Assembly (NCBI GenBank): GCA_963747775.1
Contig: CAVVGT010000016.1
Span: forward strand, 248,001-312,000
Length of the DNA: 64,000 nt
Source of the DNA: JAGVSZ01 sp963747775
GTDB taxonomy: Bacteria; Pseudomonadota; Gammaproteobacteria; Burkholderiales; SG8-39
Direction of reading: 5' to 3'
Shown here piece by piece: positions 8,254 through 17,724 of this stretch; within the stretch, counting starts at the first letter, position 1; each line of letters opens with the position of its first letter. A program made the position numbers and the translations under genes. Below the pieces are notes generated by a model. That model did no database searches, was not told the origin of the DNA, and saw only the letters and a list, made by a program, of their open reading frames with translations.

Positions 8254-9999
8254 ATGGAATCGCTGAATCACATCCTCCTCGTCGGCGCGCTGATCCTGCT
8301 CGTGGCGCTGCTGCTCGGCGCGGCGTCGTCGCGCATCGGTCTGCCCTTCCTGCTCGTGTTCCTGGTCGTCGGGATGATCGCCGGCGAGGACGGGCCGGGC
8401 GGGATTGCGTTCAACGACTATCGACTGAGCTTCCTCGTCGGCAACCTCGCGCTGGCGGTGATCCTCCTCGACGGCGGTCTGCGCACGCGCTTCGAGGTTT
8501 TCCGGGTGGGACTGCGCCCCGCTCTCGTCCTCGCCACGGTGGGCGTCGTGCTGACCGCCGCGCTCGTCGCCGCGTGCGCGGCGTGGCTGTTCGACCTCGA
8601 CTGGCGGCTTGCGGCACTGCTCGGCGCGATCGTCGGCTCGACCGACGCCGCGGCGGTGTTCGCACTGCTGAAGTCCGCGGGCGTCCGCCTCAGCGACCGC
8701 ATCGCCGCGACGCTCGAGATCGAGTCGGGAGCGAACGACCCGATGGCGGTGTTCCTGACCATCGGCCTGATCGGCATCGTCCTCGCTCCGGCCGAAGAGC
8801 CGCTCGTGCAACTCGCGGTCGACCTCGCCATGCAGGCCGGCATCGGCGCCGGGGCGGGCCTCGCGATCGGCTACGCGGCCGGGCGTTGCCTCCCGCGGAT
8901 CCGCCTTGGCCCCGGCCTCGACGCCCTGCTCGTCTGCGCGCTCGGCGTGTCGGTGTTCGCGCTCACGAACGGCGTCGGCGGCAGCGGTTTTCTGGCCGTC
9001 TACCTGACGGGCGTGATGATCGCGAACGCCGCCGCCCGCACGAGCGACGACGTGCTGCGCGCAATGGACGGGATGGCGTGGCTCGCGCAGTCGGGCATGT
9101 TCCTCCTGCTCGGCCTGCTCGTGACGCCGCACGAGCTCACGCCGTTGCTCGTTCCGGCGCTCGGCGTCGCCGCGTTCCTGATGCTCGTCGCGCGGCCGGC
9201 GGCGGTGTGGGCCTGCCTCACGCCGTTCCGTTTTCCAGCCGGGGAGGTCTGGTACATCGGCTGGATGGGGCTGCGCGGCGCGGTGCCGATCGTGCTCGCG
9301 ATCTTTCCGCTGCTCGCCGGCGTGCAAGGCGCGGAGCTGCTGTTCAACGTCGCGTTCGTGGTGGTGCTCGTCTCGCTGCTCGCCCAGGGGACAACCGTCG
9401 GCTTCGCGGCGCGCGCGCTGGGCGTGGCGTTGCCGCGACGCGGGGCGCCGCTGGCGCGCGTCTCGCTCACCGGCGGAAGCGGCCGGCACGAGCTGATGGA
9501 ATTCGACGTGGAGGCCGATTCGCCGGTGTGCGGTGCGCCGCTCGGGCTGATCGATCTGCCGCCCGGCGCACGCGCCGTGTCGGTGATGCGCGCGGGGCAG
9601 CCGCTCGCACCCGAGGACGCCGGCCCGCTCGCAGGCGGCGACGTGGTCGCCATCCTCGCGTCGGAGTCGGTGATCGGACGGCTGGAGGAGATGTTCCTGG
9701 CCGATGCGGCGGCGGCAACCGAGAAGCGCCATCGCTCGTTCGGGGAATTCTTCATCGACGCCGACGCGCCGGCCGCCGACGTGCTCGAGCTCTACGGCGT
9801 AACGCTGCCGGCGCATGTCAGGGTCGACGGCACGCTTGGCGAGCTGGTGCGCTCGCGTCTGCTGCGGCCGCCCGTCGAGGGCGACGCCGTCGCCCTTGCG
9901 GGGGTCGTGCTGACGGTCGCGGAGATGGACGGGGCGCGCATCCGACGCGTGGCGTTGCGGCTGCCGCGAGCACGATCGCCTTCGCCGCGCCCGCGGTAA
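8254..9999 (+). CDS. Potassium/proton antiporter, NhaP2/CvrA type (CPA1)
   Basis: A 581-residue cation/proton antiporter. Residues 1-390 hold about 12 membrane helices, with FLVVGMIAGEDGPGG near the start, GSTDAAAVFALL in the middle (the conserved TDAA region), and GWMGLRGAVPIVLAIFP late in the membrane part. A cytoplasmic TrkA-C-like domain follows (about 405-490), then a further small domain. NhaP2-like proteins exchange K+ (sometimes Na+ or NH4+) for H+ and protect against alkaline or potassium stress. It ends 10 bp from the convergent ArnT-like gene. Confidence 0.85.
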   Translation: MESLNHILLVGALILLVALLLGAASSRIGLPFLLVFLVVGMIAGEDGPGGIAFNDYRLSFLVGNLALAVILLDGGLRTRFEVFRVGLRPALVLATVGVVLTAALVAACAAWLFDLDWRLAALLGAIVGSTDAAAVFALLKSAGVRLSDRIAATLEIESGANDPMAVFLTIGLIGIVLAPAEEPLVQLAVDLAMQAGIGAGAGLAIGYAAGRCLPRIRLGPGLDALLVCALGVSVFALTNGVGGSGFLAVYLTGVMIANAAARTSDDVLRAMDGMAWLAQSGMFLLLGLLVTPHELTPLLVPALGVAAFLMLVARPAAVWACLTPFRFPAGEVWYIGWMGLRGAVPIVLAIFPLLAGVQGAELLFNVAFVVVLVSLLAQGTTVGFAARALGVALPRRGAPLARVSLTGGSGRHELMEFDVEADSPVCGAPLGLIDLPPGARAVSVMRAGQPLAPEDAGPLAGGDVVAILASESVIGRLEEMFLADAAAATEKRHRSFGEFFIDADAPAADVLELYGVTLPAHVRVDGTLGELVRSRLLRPPVEGDAVALAGVVLTVAEMDGARIRRVALRLPRARSPSPRPR

Positions 10000-10009
10000 C
10001 CGGGCGTGC

Positions 10010-11704
10010 TCAGCCCGCCGGCTTGCGCACCAGGACTTTCTTCGGATCCTCGGCGATCACGACCGCCGGGAAGCCTTCGCGCCGCAGCATCTCGAACGTG
10101 TCGGGCGGAATGATCGCGAACGCCGCGGGATCGGTCAGCCACCGCGCGCGGAACGCTTCGAGCGTGGGCACCTGCAGGTCCGGCGCGGCGCGGATGCCCG
10201 GCTCGAGCTCGCCGGTAAACTGGACCACGGTCACCAGCCTACCGAGGTAGAACGGCAGTGTCTGGTCGTACATGCGCACTGTGTACACGGGCGCGTCGGC
10301 CGGGCCCAGGCCCTTGATGTGCGCCGCAAAGGACGCCGCCGAGCGCGTCGGCGCGACGTGCCGGTAGCCGACCATCCCCAGACTCATCGCGACGTAGCAG
10401 GCCGCGAGGAGCGCAACGATCAGCCGCCGCGGGTCCGTCCGGTCGAGCCAGTAGAGCCCGATGCCGCCCGCGAGGACGAGCAGCATCGAGCCGGACTTGG
10501 TCCAGACGCTGAACGCCGCGTAGATCGGGTACAGGACGCCGGGGTTCCGGCCTTCGAGCACTTCGCTCGCGGTAAACATGACGACGCCGAAGACCATCGC
10601 ACTCACCGCGAGCGCGAGCGCGGAGCGGCGCGCGCTCGCGCTCGCCAGCGCGTCGCCCGCAAGCAGCGCGAGCGCCGGCACGATCGGCAGCAGGTAAGCG
10701 GGCAGCTTCGACTGCGAGACGCTGAAAAATGCGAACACGATCGCGCACCAGAACAACAGGAAGCGCCGCGTCGACACCGCCCTGCCCTCCGGCCGCGCGC
10801 GCCACGCCTGCGCAACCCCGCCCGCAGCGGCGACAATCCACGGGGCCACCGCGAGCACCAGGATCGGCACGAAGTACCACGCCGCGCCCGCGCGGTCGTG
10901 CACGGTGCTGGTGAAGCGCTGGAAATGCTCGTGCAGAAAGAAGAACTCGGGGAATCCCGGGTTCGCGCGCGCGACGAGCACGAACCACGGTACCGTGATC
11001 GCACCGAAGAGCGCGAGACCCGGCAGCCACTGCAGGCGCGCGATCGCCGTCGGCTGGCGGTGCCAGATCGCATAAGCGATGAGCGTGCCGAGCGGGAGCA
11101 CCACGCCAATGAGCCCCTTGCTCATCACCGCGAGCGCCATCGCGCTCCAGGCGACCAGCATCCAGCCCCGTTCCGCCGCGCGCGTTGCGGCCTGCCGCGA
11201 CAGCAGGTACGCAAACACGGCGCCAGTGAGGAACAGGCTCACCCCCATGTCGAGCGTGTTCACGCCCGACATGACCACGAAGTACGGGCTCGCAAGCAGC
11301 GCGAGCGCGCCGAACTCGCCGGCGGCCCGGCCCAGGAGCCGCCGTCCCGCGAACCAAGTTACGAACACCGCGGCAAGCCCGGTGAGGGCGGTCCAGAGGC
11401 GTGCCGTCCACTCCGAGACGCCGAACGCCTCGTACGCCGTGGCCGTCGCCCAGTACTGGAGCGGCGGTTTTTGGAGATACGCAAAACCGTTGAGGCGGGG
11501 CGTGACCCAGTCGCCAGTCGCGACCATCTCGCGCGAGATCTCGGCGTAACGGCCTTCGTCCGGATGGGCGAGCAGCCGCCCGGGCAGCTTCACGAACCAA
11601 AGCGCCAGCAGGACCAGCGCGCAGCCAATCCAGAAAGCGCGGCGGCCCGGCGATGGGGAGGTCAGGACGGATTCTGCGGTGGCAGCGATCGGGGTTGCGG
11701 ACAT
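10010..11704 (-). CDS. ArnT-like lipid-linked glycosyltransferase (PMT family, GT83)
   Basis: Inner-membrane protein of 564 residues with about 12 helices and a C-terminal periplasmic part. The first external loop holds HPDEGRYAEISREM (Asp49, Glu50), the catalytic region of ArnT-type enzymes, followed by DWVTPRLNGFAYLQKPPL, which is diagnostic. ArnT itself moves aminoarabinose from undecaprenyl phosphate to lipid A; no other arn genes are present, so the sugar and acceptor are unknown. The ATG at 11704 is the start. A strong hairpin lies 57 bp upstream. Confidence 0.88.
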   Translation of the reverse strand: MSATPIAATAESVLTSPSPGRRAFWIGCALVLLALWFVKLPGRLLAHPDEGRYAEISREMVATGDWVTPRLNGFAYLQKPPLQYWATATAYEAFGVSEWTARLWTALTGLAAVFVTWFAGRRLLGRAAGEFGALALLASPYFVVMSGVNTLDMGVSLFLTGAVFAYLLSRQAATRAAERGWMLVAWSAMALAVMSKGLIGVVLPLGTLIAYAIWHRQPTAIARLQWLPGLALFGAITVPWFVLVARANPGFPEFFFLHEHFQRFTSTVHDRAGAAWYFVPILVLAVAPWIVAAAGGVAQAWRARPEGRAVSTRRFLLFWCAIVFAFFSVSQSKLPAYLLPIVPALALLAGDALASASARRSALALAVSAMVFGVVMFTASEVLEGRNPGVLYPIYAAFSVWTKSGSMLLVLAGGIGLYWLDRTDPRRLIVALLAACYVAMSLGMVGYRHVAPTRSAASFAAHIKGLGPADAPVYTVRMYDQTLPFYLGRLVTVVQFTGELEPGIRAAPDLQVPTLEAFRARWLTDPAAFAIIPPDTFEMLRREGFPAVVIAEDPKKVLVRKPAG

Positions 11705-11760
11705 GCGGCATCGCGACTGCGAGGACCGCGCATTCTCCCCGAAAACGCTTGCACGAACTG

Positions 11761-11789
11761 CGCACGGCGGCCGCCATGGCCGCCGTGCG
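11761..11789. terminator. Strong 12-bp stem hairpin between minus-strand genes
   Basis: CGCACGGCGGCC and its exact complement flank a 5-nt loop. It lies 19 bp after the stop of the small secreted protein gene and before the ArnT-like gene. There is no T-run, so it may end transcription only with help, or act on the mRNA. Confidence 0.5.
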
Positions 11790-11807
11790 ATTCGGTGCAG
11801 CTCGAGC

Positions 11808-12137
11808 TTAGAAGAAAAGCCGGAACCCGATGTTCACGCTGTTCGCCGGCGGGTACGGATACGGATACGGCGCGGGGACGGCGACGACCGGCGCCGGGAG
11901 GACCGGCACGTAGACCGGCCGCGCTACGACGCGAGGCGCGGGGTAGTAGGCGTACGGCCCGACGTACGCCGGCCGGTAACCTTGCTTGAAGTGGCCGTGC
12001 TTCCAGCCGTTGCCGGGGGACGCGTAGGGCTGAGAACCCCACCCGCCGTAGCCCGGGCCATTGTCGTGCGCGAAGGCGGCGAGCGGCGCGGCCAGAAGAA
12101 GCGTTGCTGTAGCGGCGGTGGTGATCAGCTTTTTCAT
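11808..12137 (-). CDS. Small secreted Pro/Tyr-rich protein, unknown function
   Basis: A 109-residue protein with a clear signal peptide (MKKLITT..., cleavage near AFA-HD). The mature part is rich in Gly, Pro, Tyr and Val (GYGGWGSQPY, then a run of YxPAP/VPVLPAP segments) and ends in VNIGFRLFF, an alternating pattern with terminal Phe reminiscent of an outer-membrane beta-signal. An AAAGGAG ribosome site precedes the ATG. I do not recognise a family with a known role. Its own hairpin downstream suggests a separate transcription unit. Confidence 0.75.
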   Translation of the reverse strand: MKKLITTAATATLLLAAPLAAFAHDNGPGYGGWGSQPYASPGNGWKHGHFKQGYRPAYVGPYAYYPAPRVVARPVYVPVLPAPVVAVPAPYPYPYPPANSVNIGFRLFF

Positions 12138-12243
12138 CGCGGTCTCCTTTGGTGAGGTGCGATGGCAGCACCTTAAGGCCGCGGTGTAAGCAGACTATTT
12201 CGCCGCGCGGTCGCGATGTAAGCGCTTGTTTCGAGGCGTGGAA

Positions 12244-12265
12244 AGTGTCGCCCCCCGGCGACACT
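12244..12265 (-). terminator. Hairpin at the stop of the LTA-synthase-like gene
   Basis: AGTGTCGCC / GGCGACACT pair around a 4-nt loop directly after the stop codon on the minus strand, followed by TTTC. A short intrinsic terminator, weak in T content. Confidence 0.5.
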
Positions 12266-14208
12266 CAGCGAATCGGCAGCGCGGCCAGGCCGCCCGTGCG
12301 GAAGAGCAGACCGGCGCCCTGGTACCAGGCGATCGCCTCGCGCGTCAGGTCCGCGTCGCTGTCGTCGGGATCGTCGTCCGACGGCACGTCCACGTTGGTG
12401 ATCGCGACGCCGCGCCGCGGGCGCAGCGACACGAGCCGACCGCCGTCGACGAAGCCCATCTCCTGGTACGTGCTGACGAACGCGCGATCATGCGCGGGAT
12501 CGGCCTGGAAGATGTCCCAGCCGAGGAACCGGCTGCGGTAGGAGAAGTTGAGCAGGCCGAGGATGGTGGGCGCGACGTCGATCTGGCTCATCAGGCGATC
12601 GACCGTGCGGGGCGCGACGTGTTTCGGCGCATAGACAAGGAGGGGGATGCGATAACGGTCCACGGGCAGCCCGGTCTTGCCCGCGCTGGCAGCCTGGTGA
12701 TCGGCCACAAACACGAACACGGTGTCGTCGAACCAGTCCTCGGCGCGCGCGTCCGCGATGAACTTGCCGATGGCCCAGTCGGTGTACTTCACGGCGCCCT
12801 CGCGCCCCGAGCCGGACGGGATGTCGATCCGGCCGTCGGGGTAGGTGTACGGCCGGTGGTTCGAGGTCGTCATGACGTGCACGAAGGACCGCCGCCCGGC
12901 GGCGTGGCTTGCGCGCATCTCTTCGAGCACCTGGCCGAAGAGGTCCTCGTCGGCGACGCCCCAGACGGTCTCGTGATGGATGCGCGCCGCCGGGATCGCG
13001 CGCCGGTCGACCACCGCGTAGCCGTTCGCGCCGAAGAACTGGCTCATGTTGTCGAAGTAGGCATAGCCGCCGTAGACGTACTTCGATTCGTAGCCGCGAT
13101 CGCCGAACACGCTCGCGAGCGAGAACAGGCCTTCGTTGTGGGACCGGCGCACGAGTGACTGCCCGGGCGTCGGCGGGACCGCCAGCGCGAGCGCCTCGAG
13201 CCCGCGGACGGTGCGCGTGCCGGTCGCGTACAGGCGCGTGAAGAAGAGACCTTCGCGCGCCAGCCGGTCGAGGTTCGGCGTGATCCCGGCCGTGTTGCCG
13301 AACGCGCCGAGGTAGTCGGCCGACAGGCTCTCGACGCTCACCAGCACCACGTTGAGCCGTCGCTCGGGCCCGGGATTGACGATCTCGCGCGTGATGTCGC
13401 GCGGATCTTCGGAGACGAAGCGAGCCTCGCGGGTCGCGAGCTCCGCGCGCAGTGCGGCGAACACCTCGGCCTCGGGCAGCGTGCGGTAGAACCGCGCGTA
13501 GTCGATCTCGTTCGATCGGAACGCGGCGAACAGCTCGTAGAGCCCGTTCCCCGACAGCTCGGCGACGTACTTGTCCGCGCCGCGATCCTTGAGCGACGTG
13601 TCGACGCCGCCCGTAACGGCGATCACCGCCGCGATCCATGCCGCGAGCAGCGCCGCGCGCGGCGCGAGCACGCGCTGGACCGGTCGACGCGGCCATGTCG
13701 CGACGAAGATCGCCGTCGCGATCGCGGCGATGGCGGCGAGAATCCAGCCGACCGGATACGACTGCACGATGTTGCCGAGGACCTCGCGGGTGTAGACGAG
13801 GTAGTCGACCGCAATGAAGTTGAACCGGCCGTCGAAATCCTCCCAGAAAAGCCATTCGCCGACGGCCAGAAACAGGAGGCCGAAGAGCGCCGCCCATGCC
13901 ATCGCCGCGACGAGTGCTCGATGCCACCGGGTCGCCAGCACCCGCTCCGGGACCGCAGTCAGCCAGAGCGCGAACGGCGCTCCGGCATACAAAAACGTCG
14001 CGAGATCGTAGCCGAGCCCCACGGCGGCGATGCGCAATATCTCGGCGGCGCCGAAATCGGCGCCCGTCCGCACGGCGAGGGCGGCGCGCGTCAGCGTCGC
14101 GAGCGCGAAGAACGCGCCGGCGAGCCAGGCGAGCGGCGCGTAGCGCAGTCCGCAGCGCTCGAACACTCGGCACGTCAGTCGCGGCAGCGCGATCGGGAAG
14201 GCTCGCAT
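12265..14208 (-). CDS. LTA-synthase-like phosphoglycerol transferase / sulfatase-fold membrane protein
   Basis: A 647-residue protein with five N-terminal membrane helices (about residues 25-200) and a periplasmic alkaline-phosphatase-fold domain (about 285-610). Metal and nucleophile motifs are visible: VSVESLSADYLG (Glu293), ATGTRTVRGLEAL (Thr331/Thr333, the nucleophile position), FVHVMTTSNHRPY and VFVFVADHQ. Relatives move phosphoglycerol (LtaS, OpgB) or phosphoethanolamine onto polymers or glycans. The GTRTVRGLE form fits the OpgB/MdoB-like branch of Gram-negative bacteria better than LtaS. The donor and acceptor are not predictable here. Confidence 0.85.
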   Translation of the reverse strand: MRAFPIALPRLTCRVFERCGLRYAPLAWLAGAFFALATLTRAALAVRTGADFGAAEILRIAAVGLGYDLATFLYAGAPFALWLTAVPERVLATRWHRALVAAMAWAALFGLLFLAVGEWLFWEDFDGRFNFIAVDYLVYTREVLGNIVQSYPVGWILAAIAAIATAIFVATWPRRPVQRVLAPRAALLAAWIAAVIAVTGGVDTSLKDRGADKYVAELSGNGLYELFAAFRSNEIDYARFYRTLPEAEVFAALRAELATREARFVSEDPRDITREIVNPGPERRLNVVLVSVESLSADYLGAFGNTAGITPNLDRLAREGLFFTRLYATGTRTVRGLEALALAVPPTPGQSLVRRSHNEGLFSLASVFGDRGYESKYVYGGYAYFDNMSQFFGANGYAVVDRRAIPAARIHHETVWGVADEDLFGQVLEEMRASHAAGRRSFVHVMTTSNHRPYTYPDGRIDIPSGSGREGAVKYTDWAIGKFIADARAEDWFDDTVFVFVADHQAASAGKTGLPVDRYRIPLLVYAPKHVAPRTVDRLMSQIDVAPTILGLLNFSYRSRFLGWDIFQADPAHDRAFVSTYQEMGFVDGGRLVSLRPRRGVAITNVDVPSDDDPDDSDADLTREAIAWYQGAGLLFRTGGLAALPIR

Positions 14209-14337
14209 GGGGAGAACCGGGGGCTCCGCGCAGGATTGGCGCGGGCGCGATGAGGAGCCAGGATTGTACCGCCGCGTCCCTGACGGCCGGCTGACAGCAT
14301 CCGCGGTCGAGTCCTGGCCAGCGCGGCCCGCGCCAGA

Positions 14338-14574
14338 TCACTCCGCGAGGTCGCGCTTCTTCTGCTCGAACTCGTCCTTGCCGATCTCACCGCGCGCGTA
14401 GCGCTTCTTGAGGATGTCGAGCGCGGTCTCCGCCGGCGGTGCACCCGCCTGCGGTTCGCGCCGGAGCAGGCGCACGAGCAGGACGATCCCGACGCCGAGG
14501 ATCACCCACCACAGCACGCTGTGCGCGATCGCCATGCCCCAGCCCCAGTCCTCCATTCCGCCCCACCACATCAT
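14338..14574 (-). CDS. Small SHOCT-domain membrane protein
   Basis: A 78-residue protein with a Trp/Gly-rich N-terminus (MMWWGGMEDWGWG), one membrane helix (about 15-38) and a C-terminal SHOCT motif (ALDILKKRYARGEIGKDEFEQKKRDL). The ATG at 14574 has an AGGAGG ribosome site. It lies 21 bp after the copper ATPase gene at the end of the copper cluster, where such small SHOCT proteins are often found. Function unknown; perhaps an accessory or oligomerising subunit. Confidence 0.85.
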   Translation of the reverse strand: MMWWGGMEDWGWGMAIAHSVLWWVILGVGIVLLVRLLRREPQAGAPPAETALDILKKRYARGEIGKDEFEQKKRDLAE

Positions 14575-14595
14575 TGGACCTCCTTCCCCACGGCG

Positions 14596-16821
14596 CTAGA
14601 GCGGGGTCTTGCGCAGCCTGAGCGCGTTGCCGATTACGGACACGGACGACAGACTCATCGCCGCGCTCGCGATCATCGGGCTGAGCAGCAGCCCGAGCCA
14701 CGGGAAGAGCACGCCCGCCGCGATGGGCACGCCAATCGCGTTGTAGACGAACGCGAAGAACAGGTTCTGGCGGATGTTCGCCATCGTCGCGCGCGACAGG
14801 CGCCGCGCCTTGGCGATGCCGCGCAGGTCGCCTTTCACCAGCACGACGCGCGCGCTCTGCATGGCGATGTCGGTGCCATGGCCCATCGCGATGCCGACGT
14901 TCGCCTGCGCGAGTGCCGGCGCGTCGTTCACGCCGTCGCCCGCCATCGCAACGATCTCGCCCTTCGCCTGCAGTGCCTGCACGACGCGATGCTTGTCCTG
15001 CGGGAGCACCTCGGCGACGAAGTCCGACAGCCCAAGCTTCTCCGCCACCGCCTGCGCGGTGCGCTGGTTATCGCCGGTGAGCATGACGATCTTCACGCCC
15101 GCCTCGCGCAGCGCACGGATCGCCTCGGGCGTGGAGGCCTTCACCGGGTCGGCGACGCCGACGAGCCCGGCTGCGCGGCCGTCGACCGCGACGAACATCA
15201 CCGTCTGACCTTCGGCCTGCAGCGCCCGTGCGCGCTCGGCAAGCCGCCCTGCGTGGACCTTCGCATCGGCGAGCAGGGCCGCGTTGCCGACGAGCACCCG
15301 GCGGCCGTCGATCGTGCCGCGCACGCCCTTGCCGGTGACCGACGCGAAGTCGGCCACCGACGCGAGCGCGAAGCCACCTGCCTCGGCGGCCGCGACGATC
15401 GCCGCGGCGAGCGGGTGCTCGCTCGCGCGCTCGAGGCTCGCCGCGAGCCGCAGCACGTCCTGCGCGGGCACTTCGCCGACGGACTCGACCGCCTGCACCG
15501 CGGGCTTGCCCTCGGTGAGCGTGCCGGTCTTGTCGACGACGAGCGTGGTCACTTTCTCCATCAGCTCGAGCGCCTCGGCATCCTTGATGAGCACGCCGTC
15601 GAGCGCGCCGCGGCCGACCCCGACCATCACCGAGATCGGCGTCGCGAGCCCGAGCGCGCACGGGCACGCAATGATGAGCACGGACACGGCGACGACCAGG
15701 GCGTTCGCAAGCGCCGGTTGCGGCCCGAGAATCCACCATACCGCGGCTGCGATAAGTGCGACCGTGATCACGCCGGGCACGAACCACGACGACACGAGAT
15801 CCGCAAGCCGCTGGATCGGCGCGCGCGAACGCGCCGCTTCGCTCACGAGATGCGCGATCTGGGCGAGGAGCGTGTCGGCGCCGACCTTCTCGGCGCGCAT
15901 CACGAAGGTGCCGGTCTGGTTGACCGTGGCGCCGGTGACCGGATCGCCGGTGCGTTTCTCCACCGGCACCGACTCGCCGGTGATCATCGACTCGTCGACG
16001 ACCGAGTGGCCCTCGAGGACGACGCCGTCCACCGGGACCTTGGAGCCGGGCCGCACGCGCAGGGCGTCGCCGGGGTTGACATCCGCGAGCTGGACTTCGC
16101 GCTCGGCGCCGTCCGCCTCGACGCGGATTGCGGTGTTGGGCGCGAGGCCGAGCAGCGCGCGCACCGCGCTCGAGGTCTGCGACCGGGCGCGCAGCTCCAG
16201 CACCTCACCGAGCAGCACCAATGTGGTGATGACCGCCGCCGCTTCGAAGTAGAGCGGGACGAGGCCGTGCGCCTTGAACGCCGCGGGAAGCGCGTCCGGC
16301 ACGAGCACCGCGAAGACGCTGAACAAGTAGGCGACCGCGACGCCCAGCCCGATGAGGCTGTACATGTTGAGCCGCAGCGTGCGGAACGAGACCCACGCGC
16401 GCTCGAAGAACGGCCAGCCGCCCCAGAGCACGACGGGCGTCGCGAGCGCGAGCTGCCCCCAGGCGAAGAGCGTCTCGTTCACCGCATGCCGGAATTCCAT
16501 GCCCCAGATCATCTCGGCCATCGCGGTCGCGACGAGGGGCAGACTGAGCGCGACGCTCACCCAGAAGCGCCGCGTCATGTCCTTCAGATGGACGTTCTCG
16601 ACGTCCTCGAGCGTGGCGGTGCGCGGCTCGAGCGCCATGCCGCAAATCGGGCAATTGCCCGGCACGTCGCGCACGATCTCGGGGTGCATCGGGCAGGTCC
16701 ACTCGACCTGCGTGCCGGCCGTCACGGCCGGAGGCGGGGCGGCTGCGGCGGCGACGTGATGTGGATGGGCATCGGGTCCGTGCTTGTCATGCACGTGACC
16801 GTGGCGCGCGTGGACGGTCAT
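14596..16821 (-). CDS. copA: Copper-exporting P1B-type ATPase (CopA family)
   Basis: A 741-residue heavy-metal ATPase. The N-terminus is His-rich, then a small heavy-metal-binding domain with CPMHPEI...CPICGMALEP instead of the usual GMTCxxC domain. Eight membrane helices follow. Helix 6 carries IACPCALGLATP, the CPC motif of Cu+ pumps, and the actuator domain carries MITGESVPVEK. DKTGTLTEGKP is the phosphorylation site, SEHPLA the nucleotide-domain HP motif, and MLTGDN and GDGVNDAPAL complete the catalytic core. It pumps Cu+ or Ag+ out of the cytoplasm. GGAGGAG precedes the ATG. It belongs to the cus-type cluster upstream. Confidence 0.93.
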   Translation of the reverse strand: MTVHARHGHVHDKHGPDAHPHHVAAAAAPPPAVTAGTQVEWTCPMHPEIVRDVPGNCPICGMALEPRTATLEDVENVHLKDMTRRFWVSVALSLPLVATAMAEMIWGMEFRHAVNETLFAWGQLALATPVVLWGGWPFFERAWVSFRTLRLNMYSLIGLGVAVAYLFSVFAVLVPDALPAAFKAHGLVPLYFEAAAVITTLVLLGEVLELRARSQTSSAVRALLGLAPNTAIRVEADGAEREVQLADVNPGDALRVRPGSKVPVDGVVLEGHSVVDESMITGESVPVEKRTGDPVTGATVNQTGTFVMRAEKVGADTLLAQIAHLVSEAARSRAPIQRLADLVSSWFVPGVITVALIAAAVWWILGPQPALANALVVAVSVLIIACPCALGLATPISVMVGVGRGALDGVLIKDAEALELMEKVTTLVVDKTGTLTEGKPAVQAVESVGEVPAQDVLRLAASLERASEHPLAAAIVAAAEAGGFALASVADFASVTGKGVRGTIDGRRVLVGNAALLADAKVHAGRLAERARALQAEGQTVMFVAVDGRAAGLVGVADPVKASTPEAIRALREAGVKIVMLTGDNQRTAQAVAEKLGLSDFVAEVLPQDKHRVVQALQAKGEIVAMAGDGVNDAPALAQANVGIAMGHGTDIAMQSARVVLVKGDLRGIAKARRLSRATMANIRQNLFFAFVYNAIGVPIAAGVLFPWLGLLLSPMIASAAMSLSSVSVIGNALRLRKTPL

Positions 16822-16882
16822 GTCAGCGTCTCCTCCGTGGGCCGGACCTCCCTCGTGGCGGACCGCTCCTTGCTGCGCGAAC

Positions 16883-17212
16883 TCACTTCTCGATGCGCGT
16901 CACGAGGTAGTTGTCGCCCTGCCTCTCGGCCCGGAACTTCACCTTGTCTCCGGCTTTGACCTTGTCGAGCAGCGCAAGATCCGTGACCTGGAACACCATC
17001 GTCATCGCCGGCATGTCGAGGTTCTTGATCGGCCCGTGCTTGATGGTGAGCTTCTTCGCCTCCTTGTCCACGCGGCGGATCTCGCCCTCGGTGAGTGCCG
17101 CCGACGTCGCTGCGGCCTTGGCCGGCGCGCCGTGACCGGCGTGGTCCGTTTGCGCGAGCACGGCCGGCGCACCGAGCGCCAGTGTCGTCGCGAGAACGAG
17201 GGCTGCCTTCAT
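16883..17212 (-). CDS. cusF: CusF-like periplasmic copper chaperone
   Basis: A 109-residue protein with a signal peptide (cleavage near VLA-QT) and a CusF-type OB fold. The metal-binding segment reads KHGPIKNLDMPAMTMVFQV, giving His59, Met70 and Met72 as ligands. The Trp that caps the metal in E. coli CusF is Met67 here, a common variation in this family. The ATG at 17212 is chosen over a longer frame because it has an AAGGAG site and starts the signal peptide. It should deliver Cu+/Ag+ to the CusCBA pump. Confidence 0.88.
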   Translation of the reverse strand: MKAALVLATTLALGAPAVLAQTDHAGHGAPAKAAATSAALTEGEIRRVDKEAKKLTIKHGPIKNLDMPAMTMVFQVTDLALLDKVKAGDKVKFRAERQGDNYLVTRIEK

Positions 17213-17229
17213 CGTCGTCTCTCCTTGCG

Positions 17230-17724
17230 TTAGCGCACGGTGATCTTGCCGACCATTCCCGCCTCGAGATGGCCGGGGACCAGACACCCGTAGTGGAACT
17301 CGCCTGGCCTCGTAAACTGCCACACGATGACCGCCGTCCTGCCGGGCGCGACGTGCGCCATGTACGGTTCGTCGTGCTCCATGCCGGGGTGCTTGCGCAT
17401 CATCTCGGCGTGCTCCTTCAGGTCCTGCAGCGTGCCGAGCACCATCTCGTGCATCGCCTTCCCCGAATTCGCGACCTCGAACCGGATCGTCTCGCCGCGC
17501 TTCACCTCGATCGCAGCCGGCGTGAACCGCATCGTGTCAGCCATGGCCACGCGAATCGTGCGCGCGACCCGCTTCGTGTCGCCGGTGCGGCCGAAAGCGG
17601 TCTCGACCATCGGCTGCGCGGCAGCCGTCTTACCGTGGGTCTCGTGCGCACCGCTCAGAGGCGAGACGACGAGGAGTGCGGCCGCGACGAGCGCGCGGCG
17701 AAGCAATTTTCGGTCAGTGGACAT
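17230..17724 (-). CDS. Periplasmic cupredoxin (type 1 copper protein)
   Basis: A 164-residue exported protein (signal peptide up to about SGA-HE) with a plastocyanin/azurin-like domain. Type 1 copper ligands are visible: His92 (KAMHEMVLG), then Cys147, His152 and Met157 in GEFHYGCLVPGHLEAGM. A Met/His-rich loop (EHAEMMRKHPGMEHDEPYM) lies between them and may bind extra copper. It overlaps the EamA gene by 11 nt and precedes cusF by 17 bp, so it belongs to the copper operon. It may buffer or oxidise periplasmic copper; no redox partner is identifiable. Confidence 0.87.
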   Translation of the reverse strand: MSTDRKLLRRALVAAALLVVSPLSGAHETHGKTAAAQPMVETAFGRTGDTKRVARTIRVAMADTMRFTPAAIEVKRGETIRFEVANSGKAMHEMVLGTLQDLKEHAEMMRKHPGMEHDEPYMAHVAPGRTAVIVWQFTRPGEFHYGCLVPGHLEAGMVGKITVR

